DNA of 64,000 nucleotides from Methylobacterium brachythecii (GTDB taxonomy: Bacteria > Pseudomonadota > Alphaproteobacteria > Rhizobiales > Beijerinckiaceae), in the NCBI RefSeq assembly GCF_014196345.1, contig NZ_JACIDN010000005.1:372001-436000 (forward strand). The letters are read 5' to 3'. A program made the position numbers and the translations under genes. The notes below the pieces were generated by a model that had not been told where the DNA came from, ran no database searches, and worked only from the letters and a program-made list of their open reading frames with translations. Below, piece after piece: positions 1-9,188 of the stretch (within the stretch, counting starts at the first letter, position 1; every line of letters begins with the position of its first letter).

Positions 1-225
1 GGCGAGGTGGCCAAGAGCCTGGCGCGCATCACCGGCGTCCCGCTGCCGGCGACCGAGCGCACCGTCGGCCGCATCAAATACGTCATCGCGCTGCTGACCC
101 CCGACGTCGTCACCGAGCAGCAGCGCATCGCCGACCGCTTCCACGCGCTGAAGATCATCCCGCGGGCGATCCGCGTCTCCGACATCGTCTGGACGCCGCC
201 CGGCGTCGCACGCAACAACGGGTAG
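1..225 (+). CDS. ssuA: Aliphatic sulfonate ABC transporter substrate-binding protein, C-terminal part
   Basis: The frame is open from base 1 and ends at the TAG at 223-225, so only the last 74 residues are present; the rest lies before the window. The tail (EQQRIADRFHALKIIP, then a V-x-D-I-V-W ending) matches the C-terminal helices of SsuA-type periplasmic binding proteins. The same EQQRIAD-F signature recurs in the two SsuA-like proteins at 3241 and 4233. It would deliver alkanesulfonates or a related sulfonate to the SsuBC transporter encoded directly downstream; the permease gene starts 4 bases after this stop, so they are surely co-transcribed. Family assignment comes from the tail plus the context. 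The exact ligand cannot be read from the sequence. Confidence 0.85.
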   Translation, partial: GEVAKSLARITGVPLPATERTVGRIKYVIALLTPDVVTEQQRIADRFHALKIIPRAIRVSDIVWTPPGVARNNG

Positions 226-229
226 CCGC

Positions 230-1075
230 ATGGCCGATTCCGCCCTTCCCGCCCTGTCGCGGATCGCGACCGCCAAACCGCAGCGCGCGACGACGCCGCG
301 TCCGGTCAACGGCTTCGACCTGAGCCAGCTGCTGCCCTGGCTGGTGCCCGCGGCAATCATCCTGGGCTGGCAAGGTGCGGCCTTGACGGGCCTGGTCTCG
401 ACGCGGTTCATGCCGGCTCCGCTCGACGTCGCCCGGGCCGGCTGGCAGGCGGCGCAGACCGGCGAGCTCTGGGTCAATCTGTGGGTCAGCTTCCTGCGCG
501 CGGTGTCGGGCTTTCTGATCGGCGGCGGCATCGGGCTCGCCTTCGGCCTCGCCAACGGGCTCTCGAAGCTCTCCGAAAAACTCACCGACACCACGCTGCA
601 GATGGTGCGCAACGTGCCCCACCTGTCGCTGATCCCACTGGTCATCCTCTGGTTCGGCATCGACGAGGGCGCTAAGCTCTTCCTCGTGGCGCTCGGCGTG
701 TTTTTCCCGATCTACGCCAACACCCTGCACGGCATCCGCTCGGTCGATCCGCAGCTCATCGAGATGGGCCGCGTCTACGGCATGAACCGCCGCACGTTGT
801 TCTGGCGCGTGGTGCTGCCGGGCGCGCTGCCCTCGATCTTCGTCGGCCTGCGTTACGGCCTCGGCATCATGTGGCTGACGCTCATCGTCGCCGAGACGAT
901 CGCGGCCAATTCCGGCCTCGGCTACATGGCCATGCAGGCGCGCGAGTTCATGCTCGTCGACGTCGTGGTGTTGGCGATCCTCATCTACGCGCTGCTCGGC
1001 AAGCTCGCCGACAGCCTGACCCGGCTCCTCGAGCGGCGCTGCCTCTCCTGGAACCCGGCCTACCGCAACGCCTGA
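230..1075 (+). CDS. ssuC: Aliphatic sulfonate ABC transporter permease
   Basis: This 281-residue inner-membrane protein has about six hydrophobic segments. The BPD_transp_1-type coupling (EAA) region lies near residues 180-205, with the core GRVYGMNRRTLFWRVVLPGA-type loop that contacts the ATPase. It forms the channel of the SsuABC importer for alkanesulfonates. The length is usual for SsuC (about 260-280), with roughly 35 polar N-terminal residues before the first membrane helix. It sits 4 bases after ssuA and 6 bases before ssuB, a tight operon. SsuC and TauC permeases are close relatives; the adjacent SsuD monooxygenase favours the Ssu assignment over taurine (TauABCD). Confidence 0.93.
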   Translation: MADSALPALSRIATAKPQRATTPRPVNGFDLSQLLPWLVPAAIILGWQGAALTGLVSTRFMPAPLDVARAGWQAAQTGELWVNLWVSFLRAVSGFLIGGGIGLAFGLANGLSKLSEKLTDTTLQMVRNVPHLSLIPLVILWFGIDEGAKLFLVALGVFFPIYANTLHGIRSVDPQLIEMGRVYGMNRRTLFWRVVLPGALPSIFVGLRYGLGIMWLTLIVAETIAANSGLGYMAMQAREFMLVDVVVLAILIYALLGKLADSLTRLLERRCLSWNPAYRNA

Positions 1076-1081
1076 GCCAGC

Positions 1082-1891
1082 ATGACCGCCACAATCGCTC
1101 CCCTCACCAAGGACGTCGCCGCCGGCGCGCGTCCCGCCATGCGCCCGGCCGCCGGCCGCGCGCTCTCGGTGACGCTGCGGCGCCTCACCAAGGCCTTCGA
1201 CGGCGGCGAGCCCGTCATCCGCGGGCTCGACCTGCACATCCCGGCCGGCCAGTTCGTCGCCATCGTCGGCCGCTCCGGCTGCGGCAAGAGCACCCTGCTG
1301 CGCCTGATCCTCGGCCTCGAAGAGCCGACATCGGGGCACCTCGCCGTCGACGGACGTGAAGGCCGCGCCGTCGGACCATCGCGAAAAATCATGTTCCAGG
1401 AGCCGCGGCTGCTGCCCTGGGCCCGCGTCGTCGACAACGTCGCGGTCGGGCTCGGCCGCGAGGGCAGCCGGGCCGAGCGCCGCGAGCGCGCTCGCTCCAC
1501 CCTCGACGCGGTCGGCCTCTCGGCCAAGGCCGGCGAGTGGCCGGCGACCCTGTCCGGCGGCCAGCGCCAGCGCGTGGCGCTGGCCCGCGCCCTGGTCAGC
1601 CGGCCGGCGCTGCTCGCGCTCGACGAGCCCCTCGGGGCGCTCGACGCGCTCACCCGCATCGACATGCAGACGATGATCGAGCGGATCTGGGCCGAGCAGG
1701 GCTTCACCGCGATCCTGGTCACCCACGACGTCGGCGAGGCCGTGGCGATGGCGGACCGGATCCTCGTGATCGAGGACGGCGCGGTCGCCCTCGACGTCGA
1801 CGTCGACACGCCCCGTCCGCGCCGCCGCGGCGATCCCGACCTCGCGGCGCTCGAAGGCCGCATCCTCGACCAGCTTCTCGCGCGCTCCTGA
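1082..1891 (+). CDS. ssuB: Aliphatic sulfonate ABC transporter ATP-binding protein
   Basis: This 269-residue ABC ATPase powers sulfonate import with SsuC. Visible motifs are Walker [10 protein letters not shown] (residues 63-71), a Q-loop in [10 protein letters not shown] (about 104-113), the LSGGQRQR signature (157-164), Walker B LLALDEP (177-183) and the H-loop TH at about residue 214. The [10 protein letters not shown] stretch is typical of the SsuB/TauB/NrtD subfamily. About 30 residues precede the ABC fold, slightly longer than Escherichia coli SsuB. It begins 6 bases after ssuC and is followed by ssuD 31 bases later. Confidence 0.94.
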   Translation: MTATIAPLTKDVAAGARPAMRPAAGRALSVTLRRLTKAFDGGEPVIRGLDLHIPAGQFVAIVGRSGCGKSTLLRLILGLEEPTSGHLAVDGREGRAVGPSRKIMFQEPRLLPWARVVDNVAVGLGREGSRAERRERARSTLDAVGLSAKAGEWPATLSGGQRQRVALARALVSRPALLALDEPLGALDALTRIDMQTMIERIWAEQGFTAILVTHDVGEAVAMADRILVIEDGAVALDVDVDTPRPRRRGDPDLAALEGRILDQLLARS

Positions 1892-1922
1892 GCGCTGCCG
1901 CTAAAGACTTGTGGAGTTCCCG

Positions 1923-3098
1923 ATGACCACTCAGACCGACGGCAAGACAGACGTCCTCTGGTTCCTGCCCACCCACGGCGACGGCCGCTATCTCGGCGCC
2001 TCCGAGGGCGCGCGCGACGTCTCCTTCGACTACCTGCGCCAGATCGCCCAGGCCTCGGACGATCTCGGCTATTACGGCGTGCTGCTGCCGACCGGCCGCT
2101 CCTGCGAGGATTCCTGGGTCATCGCCTCGGCGCTCGCCCCGCTGACCAAGCGCCTGCGCTTCCTCGTCGCCGTGCGCCCCGGCCTGCAGGAGCCCTCCGT
2201 CGCCGCGCGCATGGCCGCGACCCTGGACCGGATCTCGGACGGCCGCCTGCTCATCAACGTCGTCACCGGTGGCGACCCGGTCGAGCTCAAGGGCGACGGC
2301 GTCTTCCTCGCCCATGACGAGCGCTACGCGGTCACCGACGAGTTCCTGACGATCTGGCGCGGGCTGATGGCCGGCGAGACCGTGACTTTCGAGGGCAAGC
2401 ACCTGCGAACCGAGAACGGCCGCGTGATCTTCCGGCCGGTGCAGGATCCGTATCCGCCGCTCTATTTCGGCGGCTCGTCGCCCGCCGGCATCGAGGTCGC
2501 GGCCGACCATTGCGAGGTCTACCTGACCTGGGGCGAGCCCCCGGCCGGCGTCGCGGAGAAGATCGCCAAGGCCCGCGAAGCGGCCGAGCGCCGCGGCAAG
2601 ACCTTCTCCTACGGTATCCGCCTGCACGTCATCGTGCGCGAGACCGAGGGCGAGGCCTGGGAGGCCGCCGACAAGCTCATTTCGCGTCTCGACGACGCCA
2701 CCATCGCCCAGGCTCAGGAGACCCTGAAGCGCCAGGATTCCGTCGGCCAGAACCGGATGATGGCGCTCCATGGCGGCGACCGGAACAAGCTGCTTGTCTC
2801 GCCGAACCTCTGGGCCGGCGTCGGCCTCGTCAGGGGAGGGGCCGGCACGGCGCTCGTCGGCTCGGCCGATCAGGTCGCCGACCGGATGAAGGAATACATC
2901 GATCTCGGCATCGATCGCTTCATCCTGTCCGGCTATCCGCATCTCGAAGAGGCCTACCGCTTCGCCGAGCTGGTCTTCCCCAAGCTGCCGCTGCGCGCGA
3001 CGACGGGCGCCCCGCGCTCGGGTGCTCCCAACAACGGCCCGTTCGGCGAGGTCATCGCCAACGACATCGTCCCGACCCGCCGCATCGCCGCGCACTGA
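1923..3098 (+). CDS. ssuD: FMNH2-dependent alkanesulfonate monooxygenase
   Basis: This 391-residue bacterial-luciferase-family flavin monooxygenase cleaves C1 and longer alkanesulfonates to an aldehyde and sulfite, using FMNH2 from a separate reductase (SsuE or MsuE; none is seen in the window). The N-terminus [15 protein letters not shown] is diagnostic for SsuD, and the luciferase TIM-barrel pattern continues through [10 protein letters not shown] (about residues 115-124). I chose the ATG at 1923 because SsuD proteins begin just before the WFLPTHGDG strand; an in-frame GTG at 1911 adds only four residues. It closes the ssuA-C-B-D core and is followed by a REP-like hairpin, then two more binding proteins. 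Confidence 0.95.
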   Translation: MTTQTDGKTDVLWFLPTHGDGRYLGASEGARDVSFDYLRQIAQASDDLGYYGVLLPTGRSCEDSWVIASALAPLTKRLRFLVAVRPGLQEPSVAARMAATLDRISDGRLLINVVTGGDPVELKGDGVFLAHDERYAVTDEFLTIWRGLMAGETVTFEGKHLRTENGRVIFRPVQDPYPPLYFGGSSPAGIEVAADHCEVYLTWGEPPAGVAEKIAKAREAAERRGKTFSYGIRLHVIVRETEGEAWEAADKLISRLDDATIAQAQETLKRQDSVGQNRMMALHGGDRNKLLVSPNLWAGVGLVRGGAGTALVGSADQVADRMKEYIDLGIDRFILSGYPHLEEAYRFAELVFPKLPLRATTGAPRSGAPNNGPFGEVIANDIVPTRRIAAH

Positions 3099-3107
3099 TC
3101 TCCCCCG

Positions 3108-3196
3108 CAATTGCGAGCGCAGCGAAGCAATCCAGGGCCGCATCCGCAACGTCCGCCCGTTGGGCCTGGATTGCTTCGCTGCGCTCGTAATGACGG
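3108..3196. repeat. REP-like long palindrome downstream of ssuD
   Basis: Two arms of about 27 bases (3111-3138 and 3163-3190) are near-perfect reverse complements centred on GCAGCGAAGCAATCCAG and CTGGATTGCTTCGCTGC, with a loop of about 24 bases. In transcript form this is a very stable hairpin just after the ssuD stop. Similar GAGCGCAGCGAAGCAATCC palindromes are scattered through Hyphomicrobiales genomes. It could protect the upstream mRNA or limit read-through into the following ssuA paralogues. It is not a canonical terminator because no T-run follows. Confidence 0.85.
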
Positions 3197-3240
3197 CGCG
3201 GAAGCCGAACCCGATTAGCTCCCGACCCACGAGGCCGACC

Positions 3241-4218
3241 ATGCCCGCTCTCGCCAAGGCACGACCCCGTCCGCTCCCCGGCCATCGCCTGTGGCTCGCA
3301 CTCGCCGCGTTCGTCTTCGCCGCTCTCTGGCTCGCCCCGGCCCATGCCGCAGAGAAGACGATCCGGATCGGCTACCAGAAATACGGCACCCTCGTCCTCC
3401 TGAAAGGAAGAGGCAGCCTTGAGCCGCGGCTCAAGGCTCTCGGCTACGACGTCGTCTGGTCCGAGTTTCCCTCGGGGCCGCCCCTGCTCGAAGCGCTCAA
3501 TGCTGGCGCCATCGATTTCGGCACGGCCGGCGAGACCCCGCCGATCTTCGCCCAGGCCGCGAGCGACGCACTCACCTACGTCGCGCACGAGCCGCCCGCC
3601 CCGCGAGGTGAGGCCGTCCTGGTGCCGAAAGCGAGCCCGCTGCAGAGCGTCGCCGAGCTGAAGGGCAAGAAGGTCGCCCTCAACAAGGGCTCCAACGTCC
3701 ACTACCTGCTGGTACGCGCCCTGGAGAAAGCCGGGCTGACGATTAAGGACGTCACCGAGGTCTATCTCGCCCCCGCCGATGCCCGCGCCGCCTTCGAGCG
3801 CGGCGCCATCGATGCCTGGGCGATCTGGGATCCCTATTTCGCCGCGGCAGAAGTCTCGAGCAACGCCCGCCCGCTCGCGGACGGCTCCGGCATCGTGCCG
3901 AACCACCAGTTCTACCTCACCTCGCGCGGCTTCGCGGAGAAGAACGGCCCGGTGCTCGATGCGGTCGTCGCCGCCATCGGGGACGTCGATGCCTGGGCCA
4001 AGGACAATCCCGAGACGGTCGCCCGCGAACTCGCCCCCTCCGTCGGCATCCCGGCGCCGATCCTCGCAGTCGCCCTCAAGCGGCAGGGCTACGGCGTGCG
4101 CCCCCTCGACGAGGCGACCATCGCCGAGCAGCAGCGCATCGCCGACACCTTCCACGGCCTCGGCTTCATCCCGAAGGCGCTGATCATCACCGACGCCGTG
4201 CGCAAGCCCGGCACCTGA
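3241..4218 (+). CDS. SsuA-like sulfonate-binding protein (second copy)
   Basis: This 325-residue exported binding protein has a signal peptide at residues 1-36 (basic start, a long hydrophobic stretch, then a PAHAA cleavage site). The mature protein starts with IRIGYQKYGTL, the usual SsuA first strand. It carries SsuA family markers LEALNAGAIDFGTAGETPP, KKVALNKGSNVHYLLV and DAWAIWDPY. The reading frame is open upstream to 3022 but runs through the REP-like repeat, so the ATG at 3241 before the signal peptide is preferred. It follows ssuD by 142 bases and precedes a third SsuA by 14 bases. Its ligand may be a different sulfonate from that of the first SsuA. Confidence 0.9.
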   Translation: MPALAKARPRPLPGHRLWLALAAFVFAALWLAPAHAAEKTIRIGYQKYGTLVLLKGRGSLEPRLKALGYDVVWSEFPSGPPLLEALNAGAIDFGTAGETPPIFAQAASDALTYVAHEPPAPRGEAVLVPKASPLQSVAELKGKKVALNKGSNVHYLLVRALEKAGLTIKDVTEVYLAPADARAAFERGAIDAWAIWDPYFAAAEVSSNARPLADGSGIVPNHQFYLTSRGFAEKNGPVLDAVVAAIGDVDAWAKDNPETVARELAPSVGIPAPILAVALKRQGYGVRPLDEATIAEQQRIADTFHGLGFIPKALIITDAVRKPGT

Positions 4219-4232
4219 GTCCGAGACGCATC

Positions 4233-5186
4233 ATGCACCGCCGCACCCTTCTCGCGAGCCTGCTCGCCGCCCCTCTCGCCGCCGCGCTTCCGGTGCAGGC
4301 GGAGGAGAGCGGCAGCTTGCGCATCGGCTATCAGCGCTCCTCGACGCTGATCTCGCTGCTGCGCCAGGACGAGGCCCTGGAAAAGGCTCTCGCCTCCCGG
4401 AAGATCCGGGTGACCTGGCACGAATTCACCAGCGGCCTGCCGATCATGGAGGCGCTGAACGTCGGCCAGATCGACGTCTCGGCCGACGTCGCCGACACGG
4501 TGCCGGTTTTCGCCCAGGCCGCGGGTGCCAAAATCACCTATGTGGCGCAAGAGGCCGCCTCGCCGACCGCGCAGGCGATCGTCGTCTCCGGCGATTCCCC
4601 GGTAAAGAGCATCGCCGATCTCAAGGGTCGCAAGGTCGCGGTGACCAAGGGCGCCGGCAGCCATTACCTGCTGCTCGCCGCGCTCGCCGGGGAGGGACTG
4701 CCCTTCAAGAGCATCACCCCGGCCTATCTCACTCCCGCCGACGGCCGCAGCGCGCTCTCCGGCGGCAGCGTCGATGCTTGGGTGGCCTGGGACCCGTTCC
4801 TGTCGGCGGCCCAGGTTCAGTCCGGCGCCCGCGTCCTGAAGGACGGCACCGGGCTCTCGCTCTACAAGCGCTACTATCTCGCCGGCGACGACTACGCGAA
4901 GGCGCACCCGGAGGTGCTCGCCATCCTGTTCGGCAAGCTCCGCGAGACCGGAGACTGGGTGAAGGCCCACCCGGACGAGGCGGCCACACGCCTCTCTGCG
5001 CTCTGGAAGATCGAGGCGCCCATCGTGCGCCAGGCCAACGATCGCCGCAGCTACAAGGTCGAGCCGGTCACCCGCGACGGCCTCTCCGAGCAGCAGAAGA
5101 TCGCCGACGCCTTCCGCACGGAAGGGCTGCTGCCGCGCCCCGTCGATACCACCCTTCTTGGCCTCTGGGAGCCGCCGACGCGCTAG
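4233..5186 (+). CDS. SsuA-like sulfonate-binding protein (third copy)
   Basis: This 317-residue periplasmic binding protein starts with a short signal peptide (MHRRTLLASLLAAPLAAALP, then VQA before cleavage). The mature part shows LRIGYQRSSTL, MEALNVGQIDVSADVADTVP, GRKVAVTKGAGSHYLL and DAWVAWDPF, all hallmarks of SsuA. It is clearly homologous to the protein encoded at 3241 and to the tail at 1-225, so three binding proteins share one SsuBC. The gene starts 14 bases after its neighbour and is the last gene of the operon. No strong terminator is evident before the tRNA. Confidence 0.9.
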   Translation: MHRRTLLASLLAAPLAAALPVQAEESGSLRIGYQRSSTLISLLRQDEALEKALASRKIRVTWHEFTSGLPIMEALNVGQIDVSADVADTVPVFAQAAGAKITYVAQEAASPTAQAIVVSGDSPVKSIADLKGRKVAVTKGAGSHYLLLAALAGEGLPFKSITPAYLTPADGRSALSGGSVDAWVAWDPFLSAAQVQSGARVLKDGTGLSLYKRYYLAGDDYAKAHPEVLAILFGKLRETGDWVKAHPDEAATRLSALWKIEAPIVRQANDRRSYKVEPVTRDGLSEQQKIADAFRTEGLLPRPVDTTLLGLWEPPTR

Positions 5187-5338
5187 CGCATCGGGGCCGC
5201 ACCGGCCCCGACGACACGGCATGACGGCCCATCCAACCAGGCACGCTCGATCCCGCAATCAACGGCTTGCCAAGCTGCCAGGAACGACTTAGACACCGCC
5301 CACGATCGATTGAGGCAGCCGCTGCCACCGATCACCGC

Positions 5339-5415
5339 GCGCCCGTAGCTCAGCTGGATAGAGCACCAGACTACGAATCTGGGGGTCAGAGGTTCGAATC
5401 CTTTCGGGCGCGCCA
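5339..5415 (+). tRNA. tRNA-Arg (anticodon ACG)
   Basis: This is a complete 77-base cloverleaf including an encoded CCA. The acceptor stem GCGCCCG (5339-5345) pairs with CGGGCGC (5405-5411), followed by G and CCA. The anticodon arm CCAGA-CTACGAA-TCTGG gives anticodon ACG, read as ICG for CGU/CGC/CGA arginine codons. The T arm contains GGTTCGAATCC. The integrase gene beginning about 100 bases downstream suggests that the 3' half of this tRNA is the attachment site of an integrated element. Confidence 0.98.
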
Positions 5416-5511
5416 TTCAACGCTCAACGCGTTGTAAGCTCAGAAGATATTGTTTCTCAGGTGCTTGCTGCCGAGCGCGTGCTACACTCACGTGCTACAG
5501 GACCAAGTACG

Positions 5512-7311
5512 ATGGGCCGTATGAAGTTCGTTCAGCGCCGCGCCGGCCGATACGAGTTCCGATTCCCCCTACCCGATGTGCTCGCCGGGAAACCGGCGCC
5601 GCAACCGTGGCCTGACAGCATGGCTGTTTTGGTCAATGCGCGAACCGGTCGGTTCAAGACCGAACTCATCCGCTCGCTTCAGACGACCGAGCGAAAATCA
5701 GCCGAGCGCAAGGTGCTCGCTCACATCGCTGATGCCCATAGGCTCATCGACCAAGCACAACGCTACCTTCGGGAGGGGCCACCCAAAAGCATCACCCCGG
5801 ATCAGATCGCCGCGATGGCGCGCGAGCATGAGATTCATCTGCTTAGCCAAGATGAATTGATCCGGGAGCGAGGTTTGGGCCTTAACTTGGCCGTAGAGAT
5901 TGACTTGGCCGAGGAGGATGAGCGGCCTCACGATGGTCTCGGCATGACGGATGACGACCTCGATGTCTACCGTCTCGGTATTGCCGATCTCGATCAGAAC
6001 GTTCGAGCTCAGTCTGCAAAGATGCGCGCCGGGGAGGCAATTAGCAGTTTCGTCAATCGAGCCGTCGAACAGCGCGGTATGACACTGCATCCCGAGGATC
6101 CAGCTTGGCGGCAGCTCGAACACGCCTTCATCAAGGCACAGCGCAGCGCGTTTTCTGGCATTCTAGCGCGGCTCGAAGGCGATGAAGTACCGACCCCAGC
6201 GCGGCCGTCTGAGCCCAAAGGCGAAACCCTCACGGCATCTTTGACGCTATGGGCCGGTGCGGGTGGCGCGGGTGCTAGAAAGCCTCAGCCATCATCTGTG
6301 GCGGAAGCCACGCGAGCTGTCCGACGCTTCGTTGAGCTTCACGGCGACCTTCGAATTACCGCCATCTCCAAGGTCCAGGCTCGGGCATTTCGCGATGCGC
6401 TCGTAAAGCTGCCGAAGGCCCTCCCTGTACGACTAGGGCGGTTGCCGCTACCCGAGCTGTTGAAGCAGGATCTCAGCAAATACCCGCGACGCAACGCTCA
6501 AACGGTCAACAAAACGTTGGCCCTTCTTAGCGGCATCCTTGCCCGTGCCGAGCGCGACGGCTTCTTCGAAGAGCTGCCAGCTTGGTCGAACCCGTTTCAC
6601 GTCGGATTCGACGTCGCTCCGGCAGAGCGTGAGCCGTACGAACCCTTCAGCACGGCCGAGTTGCAGCGCCTGTTCTCTTCGCCGGTCTTCGCCAAGGGCG
6701 AGCGTCCTCTCGGCGGTCGGGGCGAGGCAGCATTTTGGTTTCCGCTCATTGGTCTGTTCAGTGGCGCACGCAGGACTGAGATCGCGCAGCTCAAGATCGG
6801 AGACGTCCGCGCAGGAGAGGGGGGTATTTGGTACCTCGACATCACAAACGAGGGCGCCGATCAGAATTTGAAGACAGTGTCGTCTGCCCGCTCAGTGCCC
6901 GTCCATAAGGAGCTGATCCGATTGGGCTTGCTTGATGTTGTTGCCGCTCGAGCCAAGACACAGCCGCAAACCGCACCGCTGTGGCCTGAATTTGCTGCGC
7001 CGATTGATCCAAAAGTGAAGGCGTGGACGAAGTGGTTCGGTCGCTACCTAGGTATCCATGCGGTGGACCACTCGGCCAAGACGTTCCACTCCTTCCGCCA
7101 CACGTTCAAGCGGGCTTGCCGGGAAGCTGGACTGAGCGAGGAAGTTCACAATGCGCTGACTGGCCATTCCGGTGGCGGCGTCGGTCGACGTTATGGTCGC
7201 GAAAGGCGCGCAGATGGAACGCTTGATTGCGGTATTTCTCTCCCTCGGTTGCAAGCCGAGATCGACAAGGTGTCGTATCGAGATCTCAAGCTATTGATAG
7301 ACAAATCCTAA
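5512..7311 (+). CDS. Tyrosine-type site-specific integrase of the tRNA-Arg island
   Basis: This 599-residue tyrosine recombinase contains the catalytic set in its C-terminal third: R in SGARRTEIAQL, HSFRHTF (the H-x-x-R box), H in LTGHSGG and the nucleophile Y in GRRYG near the end. A long N-terminal region (DUF6538-like start, then SAM-like core binding) makes it larger than phage lambda-type integrases and typical of island integrases in Hyphomicrobiales. ATG 5512 (MGRMKFVQRR) fits the usual N-terminus; an upstream GTG at 5461 would add 17 residues. Being next to tRNA-Arg, it probably catalyses integration and excision at that tRNA. I could not find the second att copy in the window. Confidence 0.92.
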   Translation: MGRMKFVQRRAGRYEFRFPLPDVLAGKPAPQPWPDSMAVLVNARTGRFKTELIRSLQTTERKSAERKVLAHIADAHRLIDQAQRYLREGPPKSITPDQIAAMAREHEIHLLSQDELIRERGLGLNLAVEIDLAEEDERPHDGLGMTDDDLDVYRLGIADLDQNVRAQSAKMRAGEAISSFVNRAVEQRGMTLHPEDPAWRQLEHAFIKAQRSAFSGILARLEGDEVPTPARPSEPKGETLTASLTLWAGAGGAGARKPQPSSVAEATRAVRRFVELHGDLRITAISKVQARAFRDALVKLPKALPVRLGRLPLPELLKQDLSKYPRRNAQTVNKTLALLSGILARAERDGFFEELPAWSNPFHVGFDVAPAEREPYEPFSTAELQRLFSSPVFAKGERPLGGRGEAAFWFPLIGLFSGARRTEIAQLKIGDVRAGEGGIWYLDITNEGADQNLKTVSSARSVPVHKELIRLGLLDVVAARAKTQPQTAPLWPEFAAPIDPKVKAWTKWFGRYLGIHAVDHSAKTFHSFRHTFKRACREAGLSEEVHNALTGHSGGGVGRRYGRERRADGTLDCGISLPRLQAEIDKVSYRDLKLLIDKS

Positions 7312-7336
7312 CGGTTAGTACCGCCTGCTTCTGACC

Positions 7337-8843
7337 GATTTCGTTGAAAAACTCGGTGGCGGCCGAGATCGGAGAGGGGCGGGATGCGTCCTCGCTCTCG
7401 GGCCGGGTGTGGCCTTCCGGTCAAGCCGGGCTCGGTTGCGGTAGCGGAATGAGCTTTGCGAGCTTCCTCAGGTTCTGGGCGGCGGCTGCGAGGTGGAACT
7501 CGTCCTTCGCTCCGTTCGGTCCTCGTAGCCGGAGGCGGTCCAGCTTGAGGATGCGCTTGAGGTGGGCAAACAGCATCTCGACCTTCTTGCGTTCGCGTCG
7601 TGAGGTCTTGCCTTCCTCGGACCGCGCGATGTCGCGGGCCATGTCCCGCGCGCCCTCGTAGATCGAGCGCGGGACCTTGCGCACCGGCTCATTCGGGCAG
7701 CACCGCGCCTTCAACGGGCATGGCGCGCAGGCGAACTTGCTCGCCCGGTACAGCAGCGTCGCCCCGTCGTTGACCAGGGTGCCGGTCGTGGTCAGCACCT
7801 GGCCCGCCGGGCAGCGGTAGACGTCGCCCGGCTGGTCGTAGGTGAAGTCGGCGCGTGAGAAGGTGCCGTCGGTGCGGGTCGATTTGTCGAACACGCTGAT
7901 GTGCGGCTCGATGCCTTGCTCGTAGACGAGCCAACCCAGCATCTCGGCCGAACCGTAACCGCTGTCGCCAGCCAGCTTGGCCGGATAGAGCTCGAAGCGC
8001 TCGCGCGAACGCTCGATCATGCGTTTGGCCGCTGTAACTTCGGCTTGCCGGATGGCCGTGGTCGCCTCGACGTCGACGATGATCGCGTGGTCGAGGTCGA
8101 TCAGATAGTTGGCCGTGTAGGCGAAGAACGCCTGCCCGCCGTGCGCTCCGGTCCAGCGCGCGGCCGGATCGGCGGGCGAGATGAACTTGGGCGGCACCGG
8201 CGTGGCGGCCTCGTCGAGGACGGCGAGGTACTCCTGAGCAGCGCGGCTCACGACCTCGGGCGGCAGGCCGGCAGAGCCTTCCACCCCCTTCTGCCGATTG
8301 GCATCGGCCTTGATCAGGCTGCCATCGACGGCAAAGCCTTCGCCACCGACGAGCCCCTCGGCGATGCAGCGGGCGAGCACAGTCTCGAACAGGCGACGCA
8401 GGAGATCCCTGTCGCGGAAGCGGCCATGGCGGTTCTTGGAGAAGGTGGAATGATCCGGCACCCGGCCGTCGAGACCGAGCCGGCAGAACCAGCGGTTGGC
8501 GAGGTTGAGGTGGACCTCGTCGCAAAGCCGACGCTCGGAGCGGATGCCGAGGCAGTAGCCGACGATCAGCATGCGGATCATCAACTCGGGATCGACGGAA
8601 GGGCGGCCCGTCGAGGCGTAGAACGGAGCCAACTCCTGGCGCAGGCCGGTCAGGTCGACGAAGCGGTCGATGGAGCGAAGTAGATGGTCGGTGGGAACGT
8701 GCGTGTCGAGCGAGAACTCGTAGAACAGGGCACCCTGCTCGACTTGCCGAGGTCCCATCATCTGCTTCGATCTCCGTCTCTCGACAAGAGTGAATCACCT
8801 CATCACTACCGCTGCAACACCCAAGTTTTTCAACAGAATCGAC
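7337..8843 (-). mobile_element. IS1182-family insertion sequence
   Basis: The element is bounded by imperfect terminal inverted repeats. The left end around 7337-7360 contains CGATTTCGTTGAAAAACTCGG. The right end (8820-8843) reads on the other strand as CGATTCTGTTGAAAAACTTGG. The GTTGAAAAACT core is common in IS1182-group ends. The single transposase gene lies inside on the minus strand. The precise outer bases and any target duplication are uncertain. It separates the integrase from the Gabija-like genes. Confidence 0.8.
7421..8761 (-). CDS. IS1182-family transposase
   Basis: This 446-residue DDE transposase appears intact. The N-terminal DUF772 region (DHLLRSIDRFVDL, then GRPSVDPELMIRMLIVGYC and FCRLGLDGRVPDHSTFSKNR) and the C-terminal DDE_Tnp_1 region with a zinc-like CAPCPLKARCC cluster and RRERKKVEMLFAHLK (the glutamate of the DDE triad) are typical of IS1182. 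Catalytic aspartates probably lie in VDGSLIKADA and LAGDSGYGSA. A long overlapping frame on the same strand is a shadow of its strong codon bias. The full-length gene suggests that the element may still be active. Confidence 0.94.
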   Translation of the reverse strand: MMGPRQVEQGALFYEFSLDTHVPTDHLLRSIDRFVDLTGLRQELAPFYASTGRPSVDPELMIRMLIVGYCLGIRSERRLCDEVHLNLANRWFCRLGLDGRVPDHSTFSKNRHGRFRDRDLLRRLFETVLARCIAEGLVGGEGFAVDGSLIKADANRQKGVEGSAGLPPEVVSRAAQEYLAVLDEAATPVPPKFISPADPAARWTGAHGGQAFFAYTANYLIDLDHAIIVDVEATTAIRQAEVTAAKRMIERSRERFELYPAKLAGDSGYGSAEMLGWLVYEQGIEPHISVFDKSTRTDGTFSRADFTYDQPGDVYRCPAGQVLTTTGTLVNDGATLLYRASKFACAPCPLKARCCPNEPVRKVPRSIYEGARDMARDIARSEEGKTSRRERKKVEMLFAHLKRILKLDRLRLRGPNGAKDEFHLAAAAQNLRKLAKLIPLPQPSPA

Positions 8844-9188
8844 CCGGTATGGACCTTCCGCGCGTGCTATTCGAATGTCTGCTCGGACGGCGAAGCGGAC
8901 TTAAAACAGCGGCCGTGACATCAGGAGGTTGTGCTAAAAAATTTGCGATTTCCGGGTTTGGTGAGGCCTGACGTGGGATCTCCTATGCCTGTCCACGGTC
9001 CTTGGGGAGCGTCATGCGGATCGACGATAGAGTCTTCGTCCATCATCCGAAACTGATCAGCATCGATCTTGACGGTACTGAATTCGTGGACCTCGAAGGT
9101 GCGCTTCTGCGAATGCCTTGTCCTCATGCTAGACGATCGTCGGCTTGCTCGATCACTCGAAAAAAATCTGGTCAAGAGGTTCGTAGGA
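8844..9188. other. Intergenic region between the IS and the Gabija-like operon
   Basis: No convincing gene is seen. A minus-strand frame ending near 8921 has protein-like composition (FRMMDEDSIVDPHDAPQG, then LTKPGNRKFF) and could be the degraded end of a gene cut by the IS, but it does not match a family I recognise. The promoter of the nuclease-helicase operon should lie here; I see no clear -35/-10 pair. Confidence 0.4.

Noticed and set aside
155..1726. A 523-residue minus-strand frame opposite ssuC and ssuB.
   Set aside because: It is a mirror of strong GC3 codon bias, lacks domains and overlaps two certain genes.
3022..3240. N-terminal extension of the second SsuA, reading NCERSEAIQ.
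   Set aside because: This peptide is the translation of the REP-like palindrome and precedes the signal peptide.
7689..8798. A second long frame on the minus strand inside the IS1182 element.
   Set aside because: Arg/Pro/Ala-rich shadow of the transposase; no IS1182 motif.
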